From assembly GCF_000204055.1 (NCBI RefSeq), contig NW_006768821.1:341186-405185 (forward strand): a stretch of 64,000 nt of DNA, read 5' to 3'. This document shows positions 35,365 to 47,804 of this stretch, in pieces; the first letter of the stretch is position 1, and the number at the start of each line of letters is the position of its first letter. This DNA is from Melampsora larici-populina 98AG31 (taxonomy: Eukaryota > Basidiomycota > Pucciniomycetes > Pucciniales > Melampsoraceae). The position numbers were made by a program, and so were the translations under genes. The notes beneath the pieces were generated by a model. That model ran no database searches and was not told where the DNA came from. It saw only the letters and a list, made by a program, of their open reading frames with translations.

Positions 35365-35938
35365 ATTCTTTACCACTACATGTGTGGTGTGAAAGTGCAC
35401 GTCAAAGGACTTTGTGGTTTTTTGTGACATCCAGTGATCAATTATCTTTTGAAAACAATCATCTTGTTGTCTAGTGATCAGAAGGCAGAAGCTAGATTGT
35501 TTGTTTGTTCTACTGTGTTCTCAAGTATCAATTTACCATATATCCTTTCCCCAAGCTATCTATAAGATCCACACAAATGTACACAACGGTCTTTAGCACC
35601 CAATAGATGAGTTTACCATGTTCAAATCCTTGGACTGTTGAGAAAACGCGAGACATGATTCTGAGAAACAAGTTTGATTTCTTTTCTTGAACTTGCTTTT
35701 GATGTGGATGCAAATGGGAACAATAGATCAATATGTATCACACACCCTCACCTGCACGTGATTCTACAAATTCCATTGATTTATGTTTCTTGTGAGTCTC
35801 AAGGAATTCAATGAAGTGAAATATCAAAAGGTTTTATATACCAGACCTTGGTGGGATGGAACATCTAGATATGAAGTTTGTCATGAGTCTTATAACCACC
35901 ATATTCAGACGTTGTATTTCTAAAGTCCAGTTCCAAGG
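35365..35938. other. Intergenic, no gene recognised
   Basis: Between the small secreted protein gene and the dehydrogenase fragment. Contains no N-terminal (Rossmann) part for the latter. Confidence 0.5.
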
Positions 35939-36439
35939 ATGAAATTAGTTGAAATCAATAGACCTGATCACACTGATCAAGCCACAATCGATTCAATCAT
36001 GGCACTATGTAAAAGGATGGGAAAAGCACCTGTGAAGTGTTTATACACACCAGGGTAAGTGTCAAAACAGACTTCAAGAAAAAAACACTCTTAAAAAAAA
36101 CAAAGATAGACTAACTCTTTAGTTGGTGTTCTTAGATTCATTGTGGATAGACCTTGATTACCCTATTTATTAGAAGCAATGAGAATGAATGAAAGAAGAG
36201 AAGCCACAATCAAAGAGATAGATACAGCTATGAAATTAGGAGCAGGTTATCCAATGGGACCATTCGAATTATCAGATTATGTTGGACTTGATACCATCCA
36301 ACAAATCTTAGATGGTTGGCGTGAAACTGATGAAGAACAAATCAACCAAGAAATTTTAAAACCTTTGAAAAGTTTAAATGATTTAGTTTTGCAAGGTACA
36401 CTTGGTAGAAAAATCGATGAAGGGTTTAAAAAGTATTGA
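35939..36439 (+). pseudogene. C-terminal fragment of 3-hydroxyacyl-CoA dehydrogenase, interrupted
   Basis: Two exons can be read, 35939-36054 and 36136-36439. The sequence KLVEINRPDHTDQATIDS, GKAPVKC then [26 protein letters not shown] and [18 protein letters not shown] is the helical C-terminal dimerisation domain of 3-hydroxyacyl-CoA dehydrogenase (fatty acid beta-oxidation). The NAD-binding Rossmann domain, normally about 180 residues before this point, is absent upstream. In exon 2 the codon at 36155-36157 is TGA within what should be the conserved FIVNR-LL-PYL motif. Both the missing half and the stop indicate a dead partial copy rather than a working gene. The frame after the stop remains open to 36439. 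Confidence 0.82.
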
Positions 36440-39400
36440 TATTTTTTTACATTCTTTATGAATTTTTAATCACAGACTTTCATCAGTTCACTTAAGTTGG
36501 GTTTTATGTGATGTTGGTTTAGCATATTTTATTTTATATCTGGACAATTATCTGTTTTCCTGTTTAGGCTTGATGTATGATACAAGACTGGTAAATTACA
36601 AATCAAATGTGAAAGGTCTACATAATTAGCTTAGGTATCAATGTCATCTTTGTCTGTTTTCAACCTCAATGTGATCTTTGTTCATCTTGATGGTCAGTTC
36701 ATCATATAATCTATATGTCAAGTCAACATACTATCATAGTGAAAAAGGTTTTGAAGATATTTGGTTGAGTGCAAAGAAGGGATACGATGGGGATGGTCAG
36801 CTGGGGAAAGGTGGTGACCGTGTAGAGCCAAATTCAAGCTTGATTTCATTGACAGAGTTGTAGAGTAGAATATTTACTTTCTTTGGCTTGTCTGCTCTGA
36901 CTCCCACCCACTTAAAACATCATGGGGATGAGATGGGTTTTAGCATAGGTGAGTCTTATTTTGTTTTCTAGGAACCTCAATCGCCGATCAGTTTAGTTGT
37001 ATGGAGGATGAAGCTCAATGAAACTTGTCAAACTCACTTCTTTCGAGATGCAAGGACCATTAAGGTGGTTTTTTGAAACTACCTCACTGCTGCAGTGGAG
37101 GTGATCACGCCACGAGTACCTGACCAACGGAAATCGGGTCTCAAATTAGTGCCGGGTACCTGTGAATACGGCATGCGGTGTTCTCTTTTCGAAGACAGGC
37201 TTTATTTTAAATCCCTGCCGACTCCCCACAAGAAGTGGACGCTCGCAAGGATCGATAGTCGTACAAGATGAACTCAGGATCTCGAGATCGATTTCGATTG
37301 CATACATTTAGGTGTTCTCAAATAGTCTTATAATCGTCGGCCTCGTTTACACCCAGTTCAGCATTAAAAAAGATGGATCGCGAGACAAGGGCCCATCTCT
37401 CGAGACTGTAGCTCTCTCAGTGTCCAATTCAAAGATAAAGCCATACCACATACTTGGACAAAAGCCTCGTATTAAGCAAATTTCAAGCAAATGGGACCTC
37501 ATGGTGTCTGCTTAGATCGATGGACACGCATCCCCGTTGTCAAGAATGTAACCGATTTAACCTACAGCTTGTCATTTAAACGGCGACCTTTCTGGAAAAT
37601 GAAAGGTGTAGCTTGTTTCTAGGTGAATCGACGGAGACAATGTTCTTAGAGGCATACCCCGCTATCGAACAAGAACCAAGCACGTCAATCTTGACTACGT
37701 TTCCTTGCTCCGATGGAAGATACCTATCATGTTACTTGCAATGTCACGGTAGAGATCTTACTCGATTCTCCGCATAATTGTGCCATGAAAATCCTTCAAA
37801 CGAGGCAAAGATAACAATCTTGGGCCGTTGGAGTGACCAGACAATGCAGCTTTCGCCGTCAAAATGTGGACTGTGATTGTGGTGTCCAAAGAAATTTGTT
37901 GTCGATCGGCTTGATTTCAAATTTTCTTGTCATGTCCGTTTATTTGACTTGGCTTCCTTTTTGCAAGTTTTTACTTGTACTTGTATTTTTTAACCTCTTG
38001 AGCACTGTATTCACTAGCTAGGCCCTCGAAATCATAGTTGGTCTTGTCTTGGAGAGACGATATGGCATTAGTTTGTGTGATATAATCAAGTTTTCTACGA
38101 TACGAAATGAGACAATTACAAATTTTCTTTGTTGCTCTCGTGCTACTAGTCTGATTCTGGCTCCGTAACATCAGACATCTTTCAGATTTTGAGTCAGCGT
38201 GAGATGGATAGACGTGCCATCGCTTTACATAGACCCTATGCCGTGACCGAAATCTTGATAATTTGAACGATTGCCCTAAGTTTGATCCGACTTGATGATT
38301 CACAAGAAATGCGCGGTTGATCAGAGAAGGTCAAGACAAAGAGCTCGTTAGATGCTCCACGTCTTTGGAGAGCTGAACCAAGGAATGCATTGAAGCTCGC
38401 CCTCATGGGCATGCAAAAGTCCTCCACGACCGGAGGCACAATCACCTAAAACCCCAATACGCCATCGGTGGTATCATAACGTTATGATCCCGAAGAGTTA
38501 TTGAATGAGCATGGGTTTCTACAGTGGATGTTTTTTGTGTCAAAGAAAGTGCTCGAGATCTACAAAGACAATGATTTCGGCTCTTCCAAAATGCCTATTG
38601 ATACATCTTTTGAGTAGGTATCCTTATCAGCCACAGACAGGCTGATGATCGAATTCTGTAATGCGCGTTTTGTAATTCTTCAACAAAAACCTGAGAAGGT
38701 ACCTTACCATGATCTTGAGGAGAGTTATCTAGACATGGAGTTTGGACGTGTGTCAGGAGAAATTCGCGTGTCATGTTTCCATCCGGTATGAGAACTTTGT
38801 GCCAATCGACTGCTGTGATCACAAATGTAGCAATAAGTTGTGTTTAATCCTTCTGATGATCCTCTGCGGAGTTCAAATGCATCAATTAGCATGATTTCTA
38901 CCAGATTCACAGAGAATCAAGATAGAAACGCCTTTCATTCGTGCCCAGAGAACAAAATGCTATAGCTGTAGGGAATCTTTCATATTTATGAGCAATTCTA
39001 GATAGTGCCTTGAAACTGCATGTGACACCTCTGGGGCCCCTTTGATCATTACCTGAGTACAATACAAACACGGCCATGATTGATAATGCTTGTACGTTTC
39101 GTACATATAGCGATGGCCACGCCTTTGATGCGTGTTCAGAAAGAGAACACAAAACGCGAAAGCCATAGTGGAGCGTTCATATATCTATTAGCATTTCGAG
39201 GAAATGCAAATTGACATGAACCTGATGGTGACATCTCCTGGGTCCCTTTCAACATTAACTGAGGAAGATAGAAACACGGCTATGATCAATAATGGTTGTG
39301 CATTTTGCGCATTTAGCAAACACGTACTTCGCATTTCTGACTGTATTTTCGAGCTGATCGTCCTGTAATGAGGATCAGCAATTCCCGTGACCAGGACTTC

Positions 39401-39529
39401 TAAACATTGTCCAGTCACCTTTACGTTTCCTATATACCTCAACAACATCTTTACTCCGACTTTTCCAACCTAATCACCCTTTCTCTTTATCTCATACTCT
39501 TATCTACTCAACACCATCTCTCATACATC
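36440..39529. other. 3-kb region without a convincing gene
   Basis: Only short open frames on both strands. The segment 37050-37320 is less AT-rich but shows no protein similarity I can recognise. The right part holds a degenerate tandem duplication (38929-39320). The promoter of the kinase gene must lie at its right end, where CT-rich sequence precedes the ATG. Confidence 0.45.
38929..39320. repeat. Degenerate two-unit tandem repeat, about 190 bp per unit
   Basis: Unit 1 (about 38929-39110) and unit 2 (about 39118-39320) share the ordered words ACGCCTTT, TTCATAT, GACA(C/T)CTC, GG(C/T)CCCTTT, ACACGG(C/T)(C/T)ATGAT and TTTCG/TTGCGCAT. Similarity is patchy, so the duplication is old. Confidence 0.55.
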
Positions 39530-40507
39530 ATGAGCATCGATTCTTCTGTTAGTTTCGGCGTCTATAATACCCCTCCATCAGTATCAGATACCGCTTCTCT
39601 AGATCCTCGAGATAGATCATTAAACGAAGGAATTCTAGTAACTGAAAATTATCTCATCTTGGATTTACTCGGCTCTGGGGGGTTTGCTTCAGTTCACAAG
39701 GCTGAATCCAAGCAAGATCAAGATGTTTATGCAATGAAGGTCATCTCACGTTATCATCAAAAATACGGTCCTCAAGATGAAATGATTATGAATGAAATTG
39801 ATTTACTCAAAGATCTTCAACATCCTTCAATCATTAGGTATTATGAACACTATCGCACAGATTCACATTATCATCTTATTCTTGAATTAGCAGCTGGTGG
39901 AGATCTTAGAAAGAAACTTCCTTGTTCAGAAGAAGAATCAAAGATTTATGTTATGAATTTAGCTAAAGCAATCGGATACCTTCATCAAAACAACATCATT
40001 CATCGCGACCTTAAACCTGATAACGTCCTCCTCACTTCTGACAATCAAATCAAACTGGCAGACTTTGGACTTGCTACGAGGACTAAGTCTGGATCAGCTA
40101 CTGGTAATTGTGGAACGCCTTATGCACGAGCACCGGAAGTGATTAATGGAGGATCTTATACAACATCGATTGATTGGTGGGGTCTTGGAATTATTTTATA
40201 CGAAATGGTGATGAACAAACAACCTTTTATGTCAGGTATGTTGTTTATTCCTCAAATTCTTCTTCATTTAAGCCTTACAGTAGCTAATATATCCTTTTGT
40301 ATTCTAACAGACACTGTTGACGGACTAAATGATCAAATTAGAAATGCGGAAGTCGAGTTTTCATCATCCGCTTCTCCTCAGTTCTGTTCACTTGTTAGTT
40401 TGTTGTTGAAGAAGGATCCTAGGGAGCGATTGGATTGTATAGAAAAAGTTTTGGAGCAGGAGTTCTTTAGTGATATGGTCTTTAGTCATCGTATGGGTTT
40501 TGATTGA
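39530..40507 (+). CDS. Small serine/threonine protein kinase (300 aa)
   Basis: Two exons, join(39530..40235,40311..40507), phase-1 intron of 75 bp. The ATG at 39530 opens MSIDSSVSFGV. Kinase landmarks are complete: glycine-rich loop GSGGFASV at residues 48-55, the VAIK-type lysine K70 in YAMKV, helix-C glutamate E89 in MNEIDLL, catalytic HRDLKPDN at 158-165, DFG at 178-180, an activation segment GNCGTPYARAPE ending at 203, and the DWWGLGIILYEM F-helix. The two Trp of DWWGLG are usual in AGC-type kinases, while the compact length and LILELAAGGDL hinge recall CAMK/PLK/NEK-like kinases. It should phosphorylate Ser/Thr; the pathway is not evident. There are no extra domains, only a Ser/Thr/Asp-rich 38-residue leader. 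The intron contains no in-frame stop, so a read-through product is possible. Confidence 0.9.
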   Translation: MSIDSSVSFGVYNTPPSVSDTASLDPRDRSLNEGILVTENYLILDLLGSGGFASVHKAESKQDQDVYAMKVISRYHQKYGPQDEMIMNEIDLLKDLQHPSIIRYYEHYRTDSHYHLILELAAGGDLRKKLPCSEEESKIYVMNLAKAIGYLHQNNIIHRDLKPDNVLLTSDNQIKLADFGLATRTKSGSATGNCGTPYARAPEVINGGSYTTSIDWWGLGIILYEMVMNKQPFMSGMLFIPQILLHLSLTVANISFCILTDTVDGLNDQIRNAEVEFSSSASPQFCSLVSLLLKKDPRERLDCIEKVLEQEFFSDMVFSHRMGFD

Positions 40508-43357
40508 TGTTATTCGGAATGGACAGTCTCATTTTTTGTAATCTAAGGTATGTTATTTTTTCCTTTTTTTCCTTTTCCTTTTGCTCTTGAACTTTATATT
40601 ATCTTCACGTCAGGCCACTGACGTTCCTTCTTCTTTTACGTCCACTCTTACTAGGTTCTCATATTTTTGGGCTTGTTGGTCGGCGTTTTTTCACTTTTGA
40701 GATTCTTGGCTTCTTGCATGGATAACAATATACATACCTCCACAATACATAACCATGTCGTGTTTATAATGTCCATAAGTCAATACGGTTCAATGCATAT
40801 CTAGTGTAATTTCAGAAGGAAGCCTTTAAGAAATTGCGCGCCTGACTGAGTGTTCAGCTTGCCTTTCTCTCCAAAAGATTCTCTCGATTCTACCATGTGT
40901 ATCTTTGATTCATAAAACCTGTAAGCGCCCTGAATAAAACTCGCTTTCTGCCGCACATGAAACTCATTTAGCTTTGAAATAAAATTTCTGAAGTTGAAAG
41001 ATTGAAATGACTCGATATGTACAACACATATCCCTTCACCAACTCTATTTTTTCTGAAAAATATTTAACTCAGAAACATCATGGAAATCATGTTATGGAA
41101 AATGGTAAAGAAAAGCTTTCCTTTTCTTTTAAGATCAAATTTCACAATCCCATAATTCATACTAATTTTTTTAATAAATAATAAGACAAAGCAAATCATA
41201 CACTGGTTTAAGGTTTCTAGCTTTTTAGTATTAAAGATTTTGAAAACTTCATAATAAGTATTGAAATGAATATCTGATGATTGTTTCTTTTGACAAAACT
41301 TTCAAAAAAACATGTAAGATAAAGATCCAACCAAAAAAGATCTTCCAAAAATATATTAACCCAAAAGAGCCCCAGATAAGAAAGAGAAAAACAAGTGAGG
41401 ATCCCTTAAAAACCATCAAAAGAAAGAAACCATATGACCATCTTCAGGAAAAAGTAACAACAAGACAAACATTTTGAGAAAAGAAACTTAAAAAAACCAT
41501 AATCTTTTAACTTATTATGAGTTTGTGATCAACACAACAGTTTCAAAAAATGTATCCCTGACCCTTCAATCATCTTAAATGAACCACTTTTGTTCTCGTA
41601 ATCATAAACCAACATCTTCAGCACATAAGAAAATCAAGAATATCATTACAGAAAAAGTAAAGTCAAGAAAAGATCTTTGGACCATTTCCAAAAAAAATAA
41701 GAAGTGATGTGAAAATCTTAAAATTCTTTAGACCTAGTCCCCTAGGAGCAGTAACCAATAAAGTCAAACCAATTGATGACTTCTCTTTCTCAAAGAATAA
41801 CCCCAAGATTCCAAGTATGAATTAAGATTTGTAGAAAAAGAAGACTTAAGATATGACAACTTTTCCAAAGTAGAAACCTTCAGATCAGTTTCTTTTAATA
41901 ACCTTATTTGACCAAGAAAACACCTACAGTCAGATCCCAACAAGACAAAACTTAGTGGTAATACATACCTCATCTTTGTGCAATTTTAATGGTCATACTT
42001 TCATACCTTTTGGCTGTGTTGCGAGATATGGAAGTTGTAGCACTGTGTTTTGCATAAAGTGTTCAACTCTTGCCTACCAGTTGCTGTACTTACTCTTGAA
42101 GAAAAATCAGGTAAACATAATCAATCAGTGAAACAATTCAAATACACTTGAAATTCATTTACCTTAATATCTAATAGCCTCCAAGAGACCCAAGGGTTGG
42201 GCAAGTCCAGGTGTATTCTATCACACCAAGAAGTTTTGGTTCATGTTGGATTTCTGAAAAGGGTTTCAAAAACATGATGAATTGATGCATGAAGTAGAGA
42301 AGTTACCTGGTTGCCCAACAACAATGCTTTATGAGTAGACTCCCATATTTCTTTTCAAGCTCTCGTGAATAGGCTCAAATAAGTCTTGAACATCATGTAC
42401 ATTCTCATACATGTAAGTATGTAATCATCACCAGAAGTTTCCCACAGTTATGGTCTTTTTTGCTCTTATGATCAATTCAGGGTGTGCCATGGTTGATTGT
42501 CTAGATCTTGGATCGTTCCAAGACCTGGCAATACACCGGGGCAGGATCGTAGCCTGTAGCAGGTAAGGTCAACCTGTAGTTCATCAATAGATAATTTACT
42601 CAAGATTCATGCACCTCAAGTTCAAAAGCACAACTTCAAAAAACCTGAATGATCCAAAAAACTTTCACCGTGATGAAAGAACATCCTTCTTGGCACCTTT
42701 TGTTGACTTGTCACTTTGTCCACAAGAACCTCTTGCAAACAATGCAAAAAAATGCAAAAAAACTTATATTTATATAAAAATATATTTCAACTTTCAAAAA
42801 GAAACAAAAAAAAAAGTATATATATATATATAAGCATTTATAAACCCTTCATTCACAAAAAGAAAAAAAATTAATTAATATTACACACACACACAGAAAA
42901 AAAAAACTCTACTATTTTTTTTTTCATTCATAGAATTGGTATATATGATTTTTTGTGGGTTTTTTTTTCTACTTCTTCTTCTTCTTCTACTACTACTTAT
43001 TAAAAAATGAAAAGATTATAAAGTTCAAGTCAAAGGATAAAAAAAAGGTATATATAGACTATGTAGAACTTGTCAAGGAAAAAGAAAAAGAAGAAGGGAA
43101 AGGAAAAGGAAAAGGAAAGGGAACAAGGAAAGGAAAGATGTATATACAAAATTCAAAAAAAAATTAAAAGTGTAAAAAAGAAAAAGAAAAGTCAATTTTT
43201 TGGATATATAGATATATATAAAGTATTAACACATAATCTCAAACAAAGAAGAAAAAAGAAAAAAAAAGAAAATCCAGTTTGTTTAAAAAAAAAACACAAC
43301 AACAGAACAAAAGACAAAACAAATCTAAAAAAAAAAACTAAAACTTCCAAATGATTC
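40508..43357. other. Long AT-rich region between convergent genes
   Basis: About 2.8 kb between the 3' ends of the kinase and the CCCH gene. No gene recognised. The right part has (TA)n near 42818-42832, (AC)n near 42883-42894 and a 60-bp homopurine tract of AAGGAAAAGG type at about 43077-43138. Confidence 0.5.
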
Positions 43358-45650
43358 TCAAACTTTAAATTCAAATCCCACCGAATTCGAAACCGAAGTA
43401 GAAAGTTCAGTAGGAGAAGAAGAAGTCGAACGATTAGGATGACTAAAGGGAGTCAAAAGACACGAAGATTTATCTGAAAGAGCCGAAGCAGGACGATCGA
43501 TTGATGAAAACCTTTGATGATTGGCAGTAGTAGCAGCAGAAGGAATCGATCCATGATGATGTAGATGACTTAAATTAAACTGACTAAGTGAAGCTGATTG
43601 ATGGTGTTTACTCATCACGGGAGCTGATCTTAGTAAGTTCTTGGACGTAGAACTCGTATTTACTGGTCTAAGTCTTTCTAGTCTAGCTTTGATGTTTTCG
43701 TTAGGTTTGGTGGTTGGTGTGGTTGGAATGTTACTTTCGATGTTTAGGCCAGAGGTTCTTTGTTGTAATCTGGAAATTGAGGGTTCGTTCTTGCTCGGGG
43801 ATTCTACTTGGGGTGATCGGTTTCCTGGCTCATTCGAATTGTTGGTGTGTAGGAAACAACATCGTTTTCCATATGGACATGATCCATGTAAACAGAATGT
43901 CTGGGAAACAGAAATTTAAATTAATTCATCATGATGTGAAAAAGTAAAAAGTAGAAGAAACTTACTCGACAAATCTCGGTTTTGAACTTTGGATGACGAC
44001 TAACAGGTCTTAATTCATCTTGACCATGAGCTAAAAAACAATTACCAAAAATAAATAAAACGAAACACACAAACAGAAATTGTAAAAGCACATACCGAAT
44101 TGACACTTTGTAGAATATCTACAAGTTCCTTTTTCTTCCCAACTACGACAAAGTTCAGTTTTATAAAGATTAGTTTTCTTATTACTCAAAGCCGGACCAA
44201 GTGAAAGATGTTGATGATCTTCATGTAATGATCTCAACTTGACTAATTTCTGAATCGCATTAGTTAAAGTAGGTTGATTTGAAATCGATTCAGGACTCAA
44301 GCCTGGAAAGATTGAAGATAAGATCGGTAATGGTTGACCTGTGTAGGCCATGGTGATCGCGGCTTGTTGAAGGGATTGGATATCGATGATTTGTTTTTCT
44401 AGAAAGCCATTTGGGTGGTTGTACCCTTTGTGATTAAAAGCATTGGCTTCTCTTGTGAGATCTTGTTCGGCTAATTCGATTTCGGCTTGTAAGTTTTTAA
44501 TCTTTTGTGCTGATGCTGGTGGTTGTGAAACTGATTCAGTTGATGGGAATCTAGTTTGGTTGGGTAAAATAGTCAATGACAAATAAGGATTTAATCCTAA
44601 ACTACTTGGATTGAATTGATAGCTATCTAAAACTGATGGTAATCTTGAAAGAGATGGAGTCGAATCAGTTGATTGAGTAGATTGATGTGAAGCCGATCTC
44701 GAATGACCTAAATGATTTAAACTTCTTAATTGTTCTTGTTGAAGTCTAGAATAGGTTTGTAATAATTGATGTTGTAGGGTAAGTTGATGTGCTTGCCAAG
44801 CCTGTAGGTTCATCTGATCAAACGAATCAGTTGGATGATGATGGAAACCTGTTTTAAGGTTGGTTGAGGAATGGCTCGTAGGATGAGCTGATTGGGTTGA
44901 TAACCATGGGTTTCTAGGCTCGAATTCATTTTCTTTGATCATAGATTCTTTGGAGATTGGAGTTGAGAATGTACGAATCGGTAACTTGTGTTGACGATGA
45001 TCAGATTTGAACTTGGAATCCAGTTGAGTTGGAGTAGGTTCACCTCTGGATGAAGTAGTCGATGATGAATCGGTTTCAGTTGAAAGACTACTCAAGTTAG
45101 TATGAAGACTTGAATCTGAATGATGACTATAACGTTTTGGTTTACTAGCAACACGTTGTTGTTGATGATGATGAGTCAAAGCAGTCGGAGTAGTAGCATT
45201 ACTGATCTTACTATCATCGTTGTTGTCATCTAGAATGTTTAACATTGATAAATCAAATGCAACTGAATCTGAAATAGATTTCTGATGTCTGGTTGGATTC
45301 ACAGGACTGGTAGGACCAGAGTGAGATTTGTTAAGGATTGGAGATCGTGACTGTTGTTGATTTTGAAGAAAAAGTAAAATCGAATGAACGAAAAGAAAAA
45401 AAAAGAAAAGGTAATTTTCAATTAGAATATTATATTTCTTGGAATTGATAGATTGAATGAGAAGAATGTGAATGGTCAAGAAGGGTAAACTAGTTTGAAT
45501 CGTCTTTGGTAATCAGAAACAAGTTTGAAGTGACCTTCACTGTTTGTTTTTTTTTGAATTGATGATGATGAGGAAGTGAATGAAGAAAAAGATAAAAACA
45601 GATGAAACCAAAAAGTGATGAAAGACACTAACCTGAGCTGGTGAATGCAT
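43358..45650 (-). CDS. Tandem CCCH zinc-finger protein (TTP/Zfs1/Cth2 family), mRNA-decay regulator
   Basis: Model complement(join(43358..43900,43966..44030,44096..45350,45633..45650)), 626 residues. Exon 1 encodes only MHSPAQ; its 282-bp intron is long for this locus. Two C-x8-C-x5-C-x3-H fingers are complete: C407-C416-C422-H426 and C445-C454-C460-H464, separated by 18 residues, each with the lead-in YKTELCR or FKTEICR. This pair defines the TTP/ZFP36 family, which binds AU-rich elements in 3'UTRs and recruits deadenylation machinery; yeast Cth1/Cth2 and fission yeast Zfs1 are relatives. The 400-residue N-terminus is Ser/Gln/His-rich with a helical Gln/Leu segment (LTLQHQLLQTYSRLQQEQL). The introns fall inside each finger region, as a 65-bp exon carries the linker. 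Function in mRNA decay is inferred from the family. Confidence 0.92.
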
Positions 45651-47804
45651 TGATGGTTATTTTTAAAGTTTATATAAGTTTTTAAAGGAAACTTTTGAAG
45701 ATTAAAGGAGAGATACGAAGCAAAAGAAGAAGATCAAAAGGTTTGATTAGTTCCGATTCTCTAGACTTTAAATGGTATGCTACGGTAGAATTCAAACACA
45801 GTTGACATTGACAGTTCTTGATGGATCAAGTGAACTCACAATTTGATAAAAATAAAGAAATCTTATTAGTATGTCTATCCTATTCTAAAGAAACTCATTC
45901 AACTGTCAGTCAGTCAATTCATAATAAAATCACATCACCTATCATTCAAAACTCACCAAATCAAATCAAATCAAATCAAATCAAATCAAATCAAATCAAA
46001 TAACGATTCTCTAAAATCCCTTCACTTGAATCGACCAAAAAAAAAGAAAAGGATGGGTAAAAAAAACTAAGAAGAAGGAATACTCTAAATATAAACGATG
46101 TGAATCTCAAGCTTGTGTAGAATTAAACTAAAACAAAAAAGATAATCAGAACTAAAACTAGAACCGATTCAAAACAAGAACAAAAAAACAGATCACTAGA
46201 TGATTGTAAGTTTGATGGTGTTGGTCCGATTGATATGAAGGGTAAGAGTTTTCACTCTGATATATTTACTTATAAAAGGTTTATTGGGATAAAGAAGAAT
46301 TAAAAATCGAAAAAAAAAAAAATCAAAGAAAAAAGAATATAATTGTATACAGATAATGAAAATAGAATGACTATATATTTTTGGGTAATAAAGAAAAAAA
46401 AGTAAAAAAGGATTATATATATATATGTGTGTATTGGGGAAATAGAAGGATGAAGGATAAGAAGGTATGGTAGGAAGATCGAAGAGGAGGAGGGTTTATA
46501 AACCAAATTTTCCGATTGGTTCAATGAGAACTTCTGAACACTTCAGGGAAAACTAAAGAGGTTGTTTTGGGTATGAGCGTGTGTAAGTGTGTGAGCGTGT
46601 AGTGAATCTTTCGTTCTTCTTCGATTTTGTTGTTAAGACCAAGTAACTGAAGAATGTTTTTGTTAATAAAATCTAGATATAGCAAAAAAAAATAATTCGA
46701 GGGTTTCTTTAGGTGGATGAAGTTTTGGTGGGTTGTGAAATTAAAAAAATGTTGACTATCAAGGCGAAGAGAACAAAGAAGAAGGAGTGATGAGAATGAA
46801 GGCTTTTTCTTAAATCATCATCGACGTACGAAAAGCAAGAAAAAAAAAATTAATTCACAATTTCACAATTTTCGATGCTACAGACACCAATAGAATTGGT
46901 TACCAAGTCTCCAGGTAAACGAGAAGGAAGGGTAAGTAGGTAGGTAGGTAACCTTCTTCTTCGCTTTCTTCTTCTGATGATTTCTTTGGTCTCTTTGCTC
47001 TAAGAAACGTGGTAAAAACGTGTTGTTGTTTTTCTCCAAGGAAGCTTAATTTAGTTTAGTTTTAATTCACTTGGGAACGAAGGAAATCCTGTGGTGGGTT
47101 GTTGAGGGTTTTTTTAGTATCAGTAACTGAGCAGGCTTCGATTTTTATATAAATCCACAACTACCAATCAAATCAAATCTCAACATCTTTCCTCTAAAAA
47201 AGCCTTTTAAGTTGTTTGGTCGCTAGTGTAGTTGATAGTTGGTAGTTGGTAGTTGGTGGTCTTGGTTGAGTGGGTTATCGAATTGGGTTGGAAATCTTTC
47301 TACTTTCGTCGACGATTCTTGGGTTAATCCTGTCTCCATCGTCCTGCGTGATCCACAGTGCACTTAAAGCACTACGTAGGTAGCCTTTGGAATCGAGACT
47401 CTTGATGATTTAAAATGAACTTTTTTTTTCATCGACGTCGATTAAACTAATTTCATCACTCTCTCTCTCTTCACTCTCTCTCTCATTTCACATTTTCACA
47501 TTCACACACCGTTTGTCAAACTTTTTACATCTCTCTCTCTCTCTTTCTTTCTCGGTGATTTGAAATTCATTTCATTTCATGACGCGTGCGTCTTCATGTT
47601 CAAAACTTTGTCTTTTGGTCGATATGTAATTTTCAATGGTTTTTTTGTTTGATACTTCTTGAAAAACGCCGACTGTATTTTTGAAGTTACTTGAGTTTTT
47701 TTAACCATTAGGTTGATAAGGTAAGGTAGTCAAGTTTGGTACACTTTGTCTTTTTTTCATCTAAAACCATTTGTTTAAGTTGATGTGTGTACATATCTAT
47801 ACTA
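45651..47804. other. Upstream region of the CCCH gene, simple-sequence rich
   Basis: Contains a (TCAAA)n array, GTAG and TTGGTAG short repeats at 46930 and 47230, and a CT-rich tract at about 47460-47560. No coding sequence seen. Length suggests a large promoter/5'UTR region for the minus-strand gene. Confidence 0.5.
45961..46000. repeat. (TCAAA)8 microsatellite
   Basis: Eight perfect TCAAA units. It creates a spurious repeated open frame on the + strand. Confidence 0.97.

Noticed and set aside
43070..43354. Lys/Glu-rich + strand frame
   Set aside because: Produced by the homopurine tract downstream of the CCCH gene; pure low complexity.
45818..46003. Short + strand frame ending in NQIKSNQIKSNQIK
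   Set aside because: It is the (TCAAA)8 microsatellite read in one frame.
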